This document shows, one piece after another, positions 29,301 to 37,181 of a DNA stretch of 64,000 nt. The stretch lies in contig JABTUM010000001.1 in assembly GCA_015075375.1 (NCBI GenBank), positions 2,413,201 through 2,477,200 of the forward strand. The letters are read 5' to 3'. Source of the stretch: Planctomycetota bacterium (GTDB lineage: Bacteria; Planctomycetota; SZUA-567; H5-PLA8). A program made the translations under genes and the position numbers. Position 1 is the first letter of the stretch, and each line of letters opens with the position of its first letter. The notes under the pieces are model-generated. The model was not told the origin of the DNA. It made no database searches and saw nothing but the letters and a program-made list of their open reading frames with translations.

Positions 29301-30744
29301 GGACGGCTGGTTCCGCACCGGCGATCTGGGCCGCATCGACGCCACCGGCTACCTGTTCCTGACCGGACGGCTGCGCGAAATCATCGTCACCGCCGCCGGA
29401 AAGAACGTCTACCCCGACGAACTGCAGGAACGCTTCCGTGCGATCCAGAAGGTTCGCGAACTCTGCGCCGTGGGCCTCCCGGCGCGCAGCGGGCAGGGCG
29501 AGGAAGTCGCGCTGATCGTCGTGCCCGAAGCGGGCGCAAACGAAGACGCGCTGCGCGCAGAGATCGAGAAGATCAACCGCGAACTGCCCAGCCACCAGCA
29601 AGTCGCGCGCGTCGAATTCCAAAGCGAAGAACTGCCCAAGACCGCAACGCTGAAAGTGCAGCGGCGAGTCTTGCAGGAACGCTACGCCGCGGCCGCAAAG
29701 CCGTCGAAAAAGAAACCCTCCGCCGCCAGCGGGCGCGGCGAGGTCTTCGAGGAAATCGCCCGCGCCATCGCCGAAGTCGCCCAGGTCGATCCGGCCGAGG
29801 TGACGCCGGATAAGAAACTCCAGCTCGACTTGGGCGTGGATTCCATCGGGCGCGTCGACCTGATGGGCAAGCTGGAGCTGCGCCTCAACGTCGCGATCCC
29901 CGACGAGGCCCTCGCCAAACTGCTCACCGTGGGCGAAGTGCTCGAGGCCGTCGAACAGGCGCGTAAGAGCGGCGCCGGCGCCACCGGCCGGCACCTGGCC
30001 GAACGCATCTGGCGCCGCGGAAGCGATACGCCTCTCGCCCCGCAGGCCTTCGATCCCAGCCTCTCGCGCTTCGTACTCGGCGGCGCGCTCTCCACCACCG
30101 CCAAGGTGCTCTTCAATACCTGGCTTTCCATCGATGCCTACGGACTGGACCACTTGCCCAAGGACAGAGCGTTCATCCTGGCCTGCAATCACTCCAGCCA
30201 CCTGGATACCGCGGCCGTCCGCGAGGCCCTGGGCGCGCACTCCGGACAGCTTCACGTGATGGGCGCGCGCGATTACTTCTTCGATACGCGCTTGAAGTCC
30301 TGGTTCTTCAGCTCCGCGTTCAACGTGCTCCCCTTCGAGCGCGAAGAGAACACCCTGGAAGGCCTCGCGCTTTGCCGCCAGGCGCTCGAACGCGGCCGTC
30401 CGCTCCTGATCTTCCCCGAAGGCACGCGCTCGGTCAGCGGCAAGCTGCAGAACTTCAAGAGCGGCATCGGGATGCTCGCCCTGGAACTCGATTTCCCCGT
30501 CGTGCCGGTGCATGTGCGCGGAACCCACGACGCGCTGCCCAAAGGCCGCGCGCTACCGCGACGAGCGCAGATCCGCGTCAGCTTCGGCGCGCCGCCCAAC
30601 CTCGACGACCTCCGCGCCCGCCGCCAGGAACAGCTCGAAAAGGCCGCGAAGGAAGGGAAATCCGGAGGCAGCGCCGCGAAGCTGTACAAAGAAGCAGCCC
30701 AGCGCCTGCGAGCCGAAGTCGAACGCCTCGCCCAAATGCCCTAG
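26395..30744 (+). CDS. Multidomain lipid enzyme: acyl reductase, AMP ligase, ACP, PlsC acyltransferase
   Basis: A 1449-residue fusion. Residues 1-530: extended SDR of the fatty acyl reductase type (GSTGFLAKALVEKLLR for NADPH; active-site YTYTK near 265) with a FAR-like C-terminal part. Residues 560-1100: adenylate-forming ligase (ILFTSGTTYQPKGVMLSHGN near 720, GYGLTE, GWFRTGDLG). Residues 1110-1190: acyl carrier domain with LGVDSIG serine near 1149. Residues 1230-1440: PlsC acyltransferase (NHSSHLD near 1264, FPEGTRS near 1339). The protein could activate a fatty acid, hold it on its carrier, reduce it and transfer an acyl group. The layout resembles the myxobacterial ether-lipid enzyme ElbD, from memory. 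No clear Shine-Dalgarno sequence is seen. Confidence 0.92.
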   Translation: MSDAAPDRYAIRPFYAGKGILVTGSTGFLAKALVEKLLRDLPEIRAIYLLIRPRVRADGTLIDPKTRLRDELLRNSVFHRLRAERGDAFDTLCDEKLICVPGDLTHDRLGLEPAAYAELAKQVGVVIGSAATVVFDERLDLALEINTLSPLRLLDFARDAGAAYCHISTCYVSGKRTGSVPERILDPLEAIDAQLPPGQTRPERFDVEKEVEKLRTLANITLAGAETEARKRGWAPESDEARAHLRRALVNAGMLRARSLGWNDTYTYTKWLGEQLVSKRHGEVPTAVVRTSIIESSLREPEPGWLDGLRMADPLIVGFGKGRLRDFPAARDLVLDLIPADLAVNGILAATASVGAKPGGFEIVHLASGDENPLVFDNLYQAVRDYFRKHPFLDRAGKPVNVPTWKFPSVESYRRRVTYGLLHPTRALGNLVDGPVPVPGTKRLRNRLRLLSGKFEQLLYYVDIYSPYTNLDVRFETRRTREVLLAMDPAERDTFDFDVRKIRWRHYLQDVHIPGLKRNILRMDEPPRAGAGDGHLLDEEAAAQRARAAIHGVPQTIVELAARGADRYGSRPFLAVRRAGADVTVSFADFYQRAGQWARILHAKVGVEPGDRVAIYAENSPEWGLAYLAIARAGAVAVPLDRQLAADEAARLCRFVEAKALVISPALLAKAGETFPAGETAPALLNPYADLAPHAGRSWPYPEAAPAPGPLKDPKPESLASILFTSGTTYQPKGVMLSHGNFVANALAVAEVLEPLETDRFLGLLPLHHAFEFTGGFLTPLFGGATVHYLETLRREEILETMQRAKVTVVLAVPRVLQMFADGIRERINQAGTSGSLALSFLSGAAAAAEAVGGEQARKTLFHRVHEAFGGQLRLFVSGGAALSPDLFHFFKRFGIPVAEGYGLTETAPILAVNPHGAPKAGSVGLVLPGVELKVREPDLRGIGEVLARGPNVMQGYWRDPESTEKAFEDGWFRTGDLGRIDATGYLFLTGRLREIIVTAAGKNVYPDELQERFRAIQKVRELCAVGLPARSGQGEEVALIVVPEAGANEDALRAEIEKINRELPSHQQVARVEFQSEELPKTATLKVQRRVLQERYAAAAKPSKKKPSAASGRGEVFEEIARAIAEVAQVDPAEVTPDKKLQLDLGVDSIGRVDLMGKLELRLNVAIPDEALAKLLTVGEVLEAVEQARKSGAGATGRHLAERIWRRGSDTPLAPQAFDPSLSRFVLGGALSTTAKVLFNTWLSIDAYGLDHLPKDRAFILACNHSSHLDTAAVREALGAHSGQLHVMGARDYFFDTRLKSWFFSSAFNVLPFEREENTLEGLALCRQALERGRPLLIFPEGTRSVSGKLQNFKSGIGMLALELDFPVVPVHVRGTHDALPKGRALPRRAQIRVSFGAPPNLDDLRARRQEQLEKAAKEGKSGGSAAKLYKEAAQRLRAEVERLAQMP

Positions 30745-30804
30745 TCGATTGTGTTGAGTAGGACGCGGGCGAACATCCTTCCCGAGGCGGTGCCACGCGC
30801 GGCC

Positions 30805-31458
30805 TTAACTCTTGCCCTTCTCCGCTCCGTAGATCTCCGGATTCAGAGTCGGATCGTTGTACATCTTGAATTGCCGGTACAGCTTCATCTGCTTGCGCCC
30901 GCTCATCAAATCGTCGAGCAGCTGCTGCATGGCAACGGTCAGATCGTCGCGCTGCCGCGTGAGCACCTCGGCGCGGACACGGCACTTCTCTCGGTGGTTC
31001 TCGTCTACGTCGTTCCGCTTCGACTGCTCTTCCATGTGGAATACCTTGAGCGAAAGAATCGAAAGCTTGTCGATGCAGCTCCCGGGCGTTTCGGTATTCC
31101 ACGGCTGCGCGCTGGCGTCGGGCGCGTGGCGCTGCACGATCATGCGGAAAAAGTAATCGTCGAGCTGCTCGACGAGGTCGTTGCGGTGCTGGTTCAGCTT
31201 GTCGATGCGGCGTTTGACCGCGGCAATCGTGGGGTCGTCGGCGTTCGGCGCGCGAGCCTTATCCTCTTCGTGCCAAAGATCGTAATTGCGCTGGTGCTGC
31301 TCGTGCACCACCACCGCCAACGGACTCTTCGGACGCGGGCGCTCAGCGGCCAGATGCCATTCGGCCGTCCAGCGATGCTGCCACTTGGCCAGCGTCTGGG
31401 CGAGGCGATCGATGTTTGCTTCGGGCGGTAACGGTTGCGTGAGACCCATGCCGCTCAT
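30805..31458 (-). CDS. DUF4254 family protein
   Basis: A 217-residue soluble, highly charged helical protein. The segment VVHEQHQRNYDLWHEEDKARAP and the later PGSCIDKLSILSLKVFHM match the DUF4254 family, whose function is unknown and whose genes are often near lipopolysaccharide or glycan genes. No catalytic motif or signal peptide is visible. Conserved His, Asn, Trp and Glu in the first segment could bind metal or ligand. It converges with the large lipid enzyme gene, 60 bp away, and is not obviously in an operon. The ATG at 31458 is the longest frame; an internal ATG three codons later is possible. Confidence 0.8.
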   Translation of the reverse strand: MSGMGLTQPLPPEANIDRLAQTLAKWQHRWTAEWHLAAERPRPKSPLAVVVHEQHQRNYDLWHEEDKARAPNADDPTIAAVKRRIDKLNQHRNDLVEQLDDYFFRMIVQRHAPDASAQPWNTETPGSCIDKLSILSLKVFHMEEQSKRNDVDENHREKCRVRAEVLTRQRDDLTVAMQQLLDDLMSGRKQMKLYRQFKMYNDPTLNPEIYGAEKGKS

Positions 31459-31713
31459 CCTGTCTCACCCGGCGCTCAAGTAAAGCGCAAACAGTCGGAG
31501 CCCGCGTTCGGTCCAAGGGCTGCCCAAATAGGTTGAGCAAAGCGGGCAAAACGCACCAGAGCATCGCGCGAAAGCGAGCCCAAATGCAGGTTGAGGCCTG
31601 CGAATTCTCGGAATTCAGTATGGAATCCTAACGAAAAATTCGCGAGAAAGGTATATTGAGGTTGGACGATGTAACAGGGGGAGGGGAAGGCCACCACAGA
31701 GGACGATAACTGA

Positions 31714-32010
31714 TTGGGCTACGCGATCGCCTTTTCCAGTCAGGCCGGACGTCAACTGAAAGCCTTACGCACGTACCATCGGCGCACACTGATCCGCCGT
31801 AACACGGTGCTGCTTGCCCACCAGCCCCAAGTCCCCACTCGCAATCGCAAGCCGCTCGAACCCAACGCCCTCGCCCCGTGGGAACTCCGCGTCGGCGCGT
31901 TGCGCGTCTTCTATTTCGTCAACGAAGAGACCCGCCAAGTCTGCATCGTCGCCATCGGGACGAAAGATCACGCGCGCGTGCTCATCGACGGAGAAGTGGT
32001 TCGGCTGTAG
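31714..32010 (+). CDS. RelE/ParE-family toxin-like protein, apparently without antitoxin
   Basis: A 98-residue protein with the RelE/ParE pattern: YAIAFSSQAGRQLKALRTYHRR, then TRNRKPLEPN, PWELRVGALRVFYFVNEE and IVAIGTKDHAR. Family members cleave ribosome-bound mRNA or inhibit gyrase, and are held in check by a cognate antitoxin. The start is a TTG with GAGG about ten bases upstream. No antitoxin gene is recognisable in 31459-31713; the frame ending at the TGA that touches the start has only twelve codons after a stop. The toxin may be orphaned or its partner lost. It converges with guaA, 20 bp away. Confidence 0.75.
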   Translation: MGYAIAFSSQAGRQLKALRTYHRRTLIRRNTVLLAHQPQVPTRNRKPLEPNALAPWELRVGALRVFYFVNEETRQVCIVAIGTKDHARVLIDGEVVRL

Positions 32011-32030
32011 CTTCGAACCGGAAACCGGCC

Positions 32031-33572
32031 CTACTCCCACTCGATGGTGCTCGGCGGTTTCTGCGAGATATCGTAGACGACGCGGTTGATGCCGCGTACT
32101 TCGTTCATGATCCGGCTGGCCATGCGGCCCAACACCTCGTAGGGCAGCCGCGCCCAGTCGGCGGTCATCGCGTCGGTGCTTTCCACCGCGCGGATCGCGA
32201 TCGTCTCGCCGTAGGCCCGTTCGTCGCCCAGCACCCCGACGCTGCGCACCGGCAGCAGCACCGCGAAAGCCTGCCAGAGCTGGCGGTACAGACCGGCCGA
32301 TTGAATCTCTTCCAGCACAATGTCGTCGGCTTCCTGCAGCAGCCTCACGCGCTCGGCGTCGATCGGCCCGACGATGCGCACGCCCAGCCCCGGCCCGGGG
32401 AACGGATGCCGCCAGACGATATCTTCCGGCACGCCCAGTTCGGTCCCGATCTGCCGGACTTCGTCCTTAAAGAGCGCGCGGAACGGCTCGAGCAGCTCCA
32501 GGCCCAAGTCTTTGGGCAACCCGCCGACGTTGTGGTGCGTCTTGATCGTGCTCGTCGGCCCGCCGTGCGCGGCGATCGATTCGATCACGTCCGGATAGAG
32601 CGTGCCCTGCCCCAAAAAGCGTGCGCCCTGAACCTTACGCGCTTCTTCTTCGAAGACGCGCACGAACTCGCGACCGATGATCTTGCGTTTCTGCTCGGGA
32701 TCGATGACGCCGGCCAGCGCGCCTAGGAAACGCGCGCCCGCTTCGATCGTCAGCAGCGGTATCTTGAAGTGGTCGCGGAAGGTCCGGTCCACGCGCGAAC
32801 GCTCGTTCTTCCGCAGCAGCCCGTTGTCCACGAAGATGCACTGCAACTGAGCGCCAATGGCCTCGTGGATCAGCACCGCCGCGACCGAACTGTCCACCCC
32901 GCCGGATAGCCCGAGGATCACCTTGCCGTCGCCCACCTGCGCGCGAATCTTGGCCTTCTGCTCCTCGATGAAGTTCGCCATCTTCCAGTCGCCGCTCAGT
33001 CCGGCGATGGCATAAAGGAAGTTGCGCAGGATCACGCGCCCCTTGGGCGTATGCGTCACTTCGGGATGAAACTGAACTCCGTAAATCTTGCGCTTCGGAT
33101 CCCCGATGGCGGCGAGCGGGCAGTCGCGGGTGCGCGCAAGCACCTTGAAGCCCGGCGGGCACGCCGTCAGCGCGTCGCCGTGGGACATCCAGACTTCCGT
33201 CCGCTCGCCCATCCCCGCCAGCAGTTCGTTGGGCTCGACGATATCGATCACCGCCTGCCCGTATTCGCGGCGTTCCTGCTTCTCGACCTTACCGCCCAGC
33301 GAAAAGGCGGTGAACTGAATGCCGTAGCAGATGCCCAGGATCGGCAAACCCAGCTCGAAAATCTTCGGATCGACACGCGGAGCGCCTTCGCCGTACACGC
33401 TGGCCGGCCCGCCGCTGAAAATCAGCGCCTGCGGCCGTTCGGCGGCGATCGTCTCCAGCGCCTTGTGGTACGGGACGATTTTGCAGAAAACGTTGGCCTC
33501 GCGCACGCGCCGCGCGATGAGCTGCGCGTACTGCGCGCCGAAGTCGATGACGTAGACGGTCTGGTGTGGCAT
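32031..33572 (-). CDS. guaA: GMP synthase (glutamine-hydrolysing)
   Basis: A 513-residue two-domain enzyme that converts XMP to GMP using glutamine and ATP. The N-terminal class I glutamine amidotransferase has the nucleophile C82 in GICYGIQ and the H169/E171 pair in VQFHPEV. The ATP pyrophosphatase P-loop is SGGVDSS at 213-219. The C-terminal GMP synthase dimerisation domain ends with the typical PPSTIEWE. The length is normal for the family. The ATG at 33572 is chosen over a TTG three codons upstream because the protein then begins at the amidotransferase strand. It is a purine synthesis gene with no other pur or gua gene nearby. Confidence 0.97.
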   Translation of the reverse strand: MPHQTVYVIDFGAQYAQLIARRVREANVFCKIVPYHKALETIAAERPQALIFSGGPASVYGEGAPRVDPKIFELGLPILGICYGIQFTAFSLGGKVEKQERREYGQAVIDIVEPNELLAGMGERTEVWMSHGDALTACPPGFKVLARTRDCPLAAIGDPKRKIYGVQFHPEVTHTPKGRVILRNFLYAIAGLSGDWKMANFIEEQKAKIRAQVGDGKVILGLSGGVDSSVAAVLIHEAIGAQLQCIFVDNGLLRKNERSRVDRTFRDHFKIPLLTIEAGARFLGALAGVIDPEQKRKIIGREFVRVFEEEARKVQGARFLGQGTLYPDVIESIAAHGGPTSTIKTHHNVGGLPKDLGLELLEPFRALFKDEVRQIGTELGVPEDIVWRHPFPGPGLGVRIVGPIDAERVRLLQEADDIVLEEIQSAGLYRQLWQAFAVLLPVRSVGVLGDERAYGETIAIRAVESTDAMTADWARLPYEVLGRMASRIMNEVRGINRVVYDISQKPPSTIEWE

Positions 33573-33610
33573 GGCGGACAACCGCTCCTATGCGGGCATG
33601 AATGCCGTTC

Positions 33611-33976
33611 TTACCTTCTCTTGCGGATTCGAATGCGGCCGGGACTGGCAACGGTCACCCAGCCCTTCAATCCGATTATCTCGTGCTGCTCGACGACTTC
33701 CTTGATGAGCTGTTCGAACGCCACCACGCTTTCCCGGGAGGGACGCAAAACCAGGATGCCCGCGTGAGTACCCGGCGGAAACCGACGCACATCCCCAAAG
33801 CCCTTGTCCGCCGTCACCAGGAAGCGCTGCTCTTTCTGCAGTCGCCGCCACAGCTCCGGATCTTTTAGTCCGCCCCAACCCTGCTCCACCACCGTCGCCA
33901 CATCGCATCCGCACTGAACCAAACATTCGGCCACTCGACGAGGAAGGTCTTCGTCGATCTTGACGGGAAACGGCAT
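33611..33976 (-). CDS. DUF5615 family PIN-like protein (toxin-like)
   Basis: A 121-residue protein with the DUF5615 pattern: KIDEDLPRRVAECLVQCGCDV, a central LVTADKGFGDVRRFP, and LVLRPSRES. The acidic residues D7/E8/D9 and D57 sit where PIN-like nucleases bind metal. DUF5615 genes are commonly paired with DUF433 genes in a toxin-antitoxin-like arrangement, and a DUF433 gene ends 3 bp upstream here. Nuclease activity is predicted from family membership only. Confidence 0.82.
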   Translation of the reverse strand: MPFPVKIDEDLPRRVAECLVQCGCDVATVVEQGWGGLKDPELWRRLQKEQRFLVTADKGFGDVRRFPPGTHAGILVLRPSRESVVAFEQLIKEVVEQHEIIGLKGWVTVASPGRIRIRKRR

Positions 33977-33979
33977 GAC

Positions 33980-34228
33980 TCAAGCTACCAGGGTGCTATG
34001 CGCGGCTTCGGCCGCAAAGAGCAGCGCGGCGCGCACGTCAGCGCGCGTCAATTGGGGATACTCGGCGAGCAACTCGTCCACACTGAGATCGGCCAGGCTG
34101 GCCACCACGATGGAAACCCGAATCCGCGTGCCTTTGATGCAAGCTTCGCCGCTCTGCCGATTGGAATCGCACACGATCCGGGCGCGCCAACTCTCGCCGG
34201 AAGAGGCTTTCACTCTTTTCTGGGGCAT
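33980..34228 (-). CDS. DUF433 family protein (antitoxin-like)
   Basis: An 82-residue protein with the DUF433 signature: CIKGTRIRVSIVVASLADLSVDELLAEYPQLTRADVRAALLFA in outline, a small helix-turn-helix-like domain found as the first gene of DUF433-DUF5615 pairs. The likely role is to neutralise the DUF5615 protein and bind the shared promoter. The ATG at 34228 has AAGGA eight bases upstream; the ATG at 34237 sits too close to that site. Confidence 0.82.
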   Translation of the reverse strand: MPQKRVKASSGESWRARIVCDSNRQSGEACIKGTRIRVSIVVASLADLSVDELLAEYPQLTRADVRAALLFAAEAAHSTLVA

Positions 34229-34389
34229 GGCATGCATCCTTACCGTCCGGCACGGTTCGACTCCTTCGATAACCTACCGCGCCGACCGCCCCCCGGCAAC
34301 CGGCGACCCGCACGCTCGATTCGTGCGCCTGGCGCGCGCGGACCGGCTCGCCTATGCTCGGGACCGTACCGCCTATGCGAGGTTGTTGC

Positions 34390-35970
34390 ATGCTCCGCCG
34401 CTATCTGCCTCCGTGTTTGATCCTGTTGCTGGCGATTCCCATGGCCGACTGGCTGGGCGGAGAGTGGAATTGGCCCGGACCGTCCGACGCTCGAACCCTG
34501 TACGAGCGCGCACAGGCCGGAGATCTCCAGAGCCAGTGCGAGTGGGGCTGGTGCCTGCTCTGGGGTGTGGGCGTCGAACCCGATCCGGCCGCGGCCGTCG
34601 TCTGGCTGCAGCGCTCCGCCGAACGAGGACACCGCGCGGCGCGCTGGTATTTGGGCCGCGCGCTCGTCTTTGGGGACGGTGGCGCGGCCAAGAATCAAAA
34701 AGAAGGCGCCCAATACTTGCGCTTGGCGGCGGAAGACGGCCACGCCGAAGCCGCCTGCGATTATGGTTGGGCGCTTAAATTTGGGCGCGGGGTCGATAAG
34801 GATCCCGACGCCGCCTTCCCCTGGTTCCAGCGTTCCGCGGATGCCGGCGTCTACAATGCCTTTACGCCGCTGGGCTGGTGCTACCAGAAAGGCCTCGGCG
34901 TTAAGCGGGACGACCGGACCGCCCTGGACTGGTACCTGCGGGCGGCCAATCACGGCGTGACGGTGGCCCAAATTAGAGCGGCCGAGTTCCTGATTTCGGG
35001 CCGCGGAGGCAAACGCGACGCGAAGCGCGCGCTGTATTGGATCCATCGCGCCATCGACGCCGGAAGCGCGAATGCCAAGGCCGTATTGGGGCAGTGGCTC
35101 ATGATGGGCCGCGTGCTGCCGCGCGACGAAACGGCGGGCATACGCTGGTTCCGTGAAGCCGCGGCAGCCGGCGATTCGTATGCGCAGGAGGGTTTATCCA
35201 TCGCGTATCGAGACGCCCGCGGGGTCGAGCGCGACTACGCACAAGCCATGGAATGGGCCGAACGGGTGGACGCAAAGGGCGATCCCTCCGGCAAATACCT
35301 CATGGGCTGGCTCTACGAACACGGCCTAGGCGTCGAGACCGATTATGCGCGCGCGCTGGAGTTATACCGCGATGCTGCCGAAAAGGATGAAGCGCGCGCC
35401 ATGAATGCGTTGGGCCGCATGGCCGAATACGCGCGCGGCCAGCACGAAGATAAAGTGGAAGCGTTGGGATGGTATCTGCGTGCGGCGAAAGCCGGTAACT
35501 CGGTAGCCATGATCAATCTGCTCAGGGCTTATTGGGGCGGCTGGGAAGGCGCGCCCAGCGCGGGTGAAGCCGTCCAGTGGGCACGCAAGGCCGAGCAGGG
35601 CACCAACACGGAGGGGCCCTATTGGCTGGGGGTCCTGTATGCCCACGGCGAAGGCGTGCCCGAATCCGACGCCGAAGCCTTGGCGTGCTTTCGGCGAGCG
35701 GCCAAACAAGGCAGCGCACGGGGACAGAACGCCTACGCTCAACGCCTGCTGGAAGGCTGGGGCGTGAAAGCGAACCCGCCCGAAGCGGTGGAATGGTTTC
35801 GCAAAGCGGCCGCGCAAGGCCATCGAGGCGCATGGGAGGAACTGGCCGAACTTTACCGCGATGGGAACGGCGTTCCGCAGGATCCCGCTTTGGCAACCTA
35901 TTACGCCCGCGGCGCGGCGTACGTCCGGTCCATGCCGGAGATCGAACCGCTGAACCTCTTCGACTACTAA
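34390..35970 (+). CDS. Exported Sel1-repeat protein
   Basis: A 526-residue protein made almost entirely of Sel1-like repeats of about 36 residues (for example AAVVWLQRSAERGHRAARWYLG and AEALACFRRAAKQGSARGQNAYAQ), about a dozen in all. The N-terminus is a signal peptide or membrane anchor (LRRYLPPCLILLLAIPMAD). Sel1 proteins form superhelical scaffolds for protein-protein contacts in the envelope; a specific partner is not visible. The ATG at 34390 has GAGG seven bases upstream and starts the signal peptide, so it replaces the longer frame from 34354. It stands alone, divergent from the DUF433 gene. Confidence 0.85.
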   Translation: MLRRYLPPCLILLLAIPMADWLGGEWNWPGPSDARTLYERAQAGDLQSQCEWGWCLLWGVGVEPDPAAAVVWLQRSAERGHRAARWYLGRALVFGDGGAAKNQKEGAQYLRLAAEDGHAEAACDYGWALKFGRGVDKDPDAAFPWFQRSADAGVYNAFTPLGWCYQKGLGVKRDDRTALDWYLRAANHGVTVAQIRAAEFLISGRGGKRDAKRALYWIHRAIDAGSANAKAVLGQWLMMGRVLPRDETAGIRWFREAAAAGDSYAQEGLSIAYRDARGVERDYAQAMEWAERVDAKGDPSGKYLMGWLYEHGLGVETDYARALELYRDAAEKDEARAMNALGRMAEYARGQHEDKVEALGWYLRAAKAGNSVAMINLLRAYWGGWEGAPSAGEAVQWARKAEQGTNTEGPYWLGVLYAHGEGVPESDAEALACFRRAAKQGSARGQNAYAQRLLEGWGVKANPPEAVEWFRKAAAQGHRGAWEELAELYRDGNGVPQDPALATYYARGAAYVRSMPEIEPLNLFDY

Positions 35971-35976
35971 TAACGC

Positions 35977-36228
35977 CTACTTATCCGCCTCGAGCTCCTG
36001 CTCCAGCTTCTTGAGTTCGGCTTCCGCGTTGTCGGCGTTGATGCTCTTCTCGGCCGCTTCTTTGAACTGTGCTTTCAATTCGCTCTTCTTGGCTGCCGAC
36101 AACCCTTCCTGCACCGCGCCGGCGGCTTCGTTCGCGGACGCTGCGGGTGTTTTCTTCTCCGCGCCGCCGCAGCCGCACAATACCCCCAACAAGACCGCCA
36201 CCGGCACCCACGCTGCATTCGACTTCAT
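35977..36228 (-). CDS. Small putative lipoprotein
   Basis: An 83-residue protein starting MKSNAAWVPVAVLLGVLCGCGG, a short hydrophobic signal with a lipobox-like LCGC, followed by an alanine-, lysine- and glutamate-rich helical region likely to be a coiled coil. It would be a small periplasmic lipoprotein of unknown role. The ATG at 36228 has AGGA eight bases upstream and is chosen over two upstream ATGs. No family is recognised. The end lies only 6 bp after the converging Sel1 gene. Confidence 0.65.
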   Translation of the reverse strand: MKSNAAWVPVAVLLGVLCGCGGAEKKTPAASANEAAGAVQEGLSAAKKSELKAQFKEAAEKSINADNAEAELKKLEQELEADK

Positions 36229-36273
36229 CTCGTTCATCCTTGCCATGCTGGAGTTGCGCTCAAACCGCGTGCA

Positions 36274-36966
36274 TCAACGATCCTTCTTGCCTTTTCCACC
36301 ACCGCCACCACCGCCGCCGCCAGGCCCGCCCGGAGGCTTGCCTTTGCCCTCAGGCTTACCGTGTTCTCCACCGGCGCCTTCTTCGCGATCGCGCGGAGGT
36401 GGCGGAGGCGGACGATGTTCGCCGCCGGGGCCCCCCTCACGCCCATGCGGAGGAGGCGGGGCCGGCGGCCGGTCGCCGAGACCGCCAGGCTTCCCATGGT
36501 CGCCTTCCTTGCCGTGCCCTTTGGTTCCCTCGTGCTCGGGTCGATCCCGCTCGTCCTCGCCCGGCTTGCCCTTGCCATCCGGTTTGCCTTTATCGTCCGG
36601 TTTACCTTTGTCATCCGGTTTACCTTTGTCATCCGGCTTACCTTTGTCATCCGGCTTACCTTTGTCATCCGGCTTACCTTTCCCATCGGGCTTGCCACGC
36701 TCCTTCGACCAGTGTTCCAGCGCCCGGCTGTAGCGTTCGTTTTCCTGTTCTCGCAACCGCTGCACGTTCTGCAACAACGCATCGTTATTTTTCTCGCGCG
36801 CGATCGACTCGATGCGGTCGAAGGTGGCCATGCGCTTCAGATGTTTCTCGTCTTCGTGAACAAGGTTATCGATGCCCTTGCCCTCACCTTCCGCCTCGGC
36901 ATGCGCCGAAAACGCCCAACAGGCGCCCAACAGCAGCACCGTCCAGACCTTCTTTGCGTGCACCAT
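36274..36966 (-). CDS. Exported low-complexity protein with (GKPDDK)n repeat
   Basis: A 230-residue protein. A signal peptide (VWTVLLLGACWAFSAHAE) is followed by a charged helical region to about residue 90, then seven tandem GKPDDK-type hexapeptides, a charged linker, and a C-terminal half rich in proline and glycine ending in a run of nine glycines and KGKKDR. The repeated part is highly charged and likely extended. It could be an envelope linker or surface protein; no family is recognised. GGAGG lies six bases before the chosen ATG at 36966. Confidence 0.7.
   Translation of the reverse strand: MVHAKKVWTVLLLGACWAFSAHAEAEGEGKGIDNLVHEDEKHLKRMATFDRIESIAREKNNDALLQNVQRLREQENERYSRALEHWSKERGKPDGKGKPDDKGKPDDKGKPDDKGKPDDKGKPDDKGKPDGKGKPGEDERDRPEHEGTKGHGKEGDHGKPGGLGDRPPAPPPPHGREGGPGGEHRPPPPPPRDREEGAGGEHGKPEGKGKPPGGPGGGGGGGGGKGKKDR
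36562..36687. repeat. Seven 18-bp tandem repeats inside a coding region
   Basis: The unit CGGYTTACCTTTGTCATC (plus-strand sense, Y = C or T) occurs seven times without gaps, the outer copies slightly changed. It encodes the GKPDxK hexapeptides of the exported protein. The central units are identical or differ by one base, implying recent expansion by slippage or recombination. Confidence 0.9.
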
Positions 36967-37181
36967 CGTCCGCCTCCAATTTATGCGGCTGGAACCGGCC
37001 GGCCTCACCCGCATTCACCCAAGTACGGCGTCGCTCATGTTAACGAACCAACCGCCCGCATGAAGGGCGTCTTTTAGCCCCTTACGCTCATGGTTTCATA
37101 ACCTGCTTCGCACCTTACGTTTACTCTGAGCGTTTCTTGCGTATGGTGATGTGGCCATCCCACTTCAGGAGCATCGTACGC

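Noticed and set aside
26542..30528. A 1328-codon open frame on the minus strand opposite the multidomain lipid enzyme.
   Set aside because: It mirrors the plus-strand gene codon by codon, has no recognisable domains and reflects the high GC content. The plus-strand frame has clear catalytic motifs throughout.
37053..37069. A CGCCC/GGGCG hairpin followed by TCTTTT, like a plus-strand terminator.
   Set aside because: It lies in a divergent region where no plus-strand transcript should end and the stem is only five base pairs.
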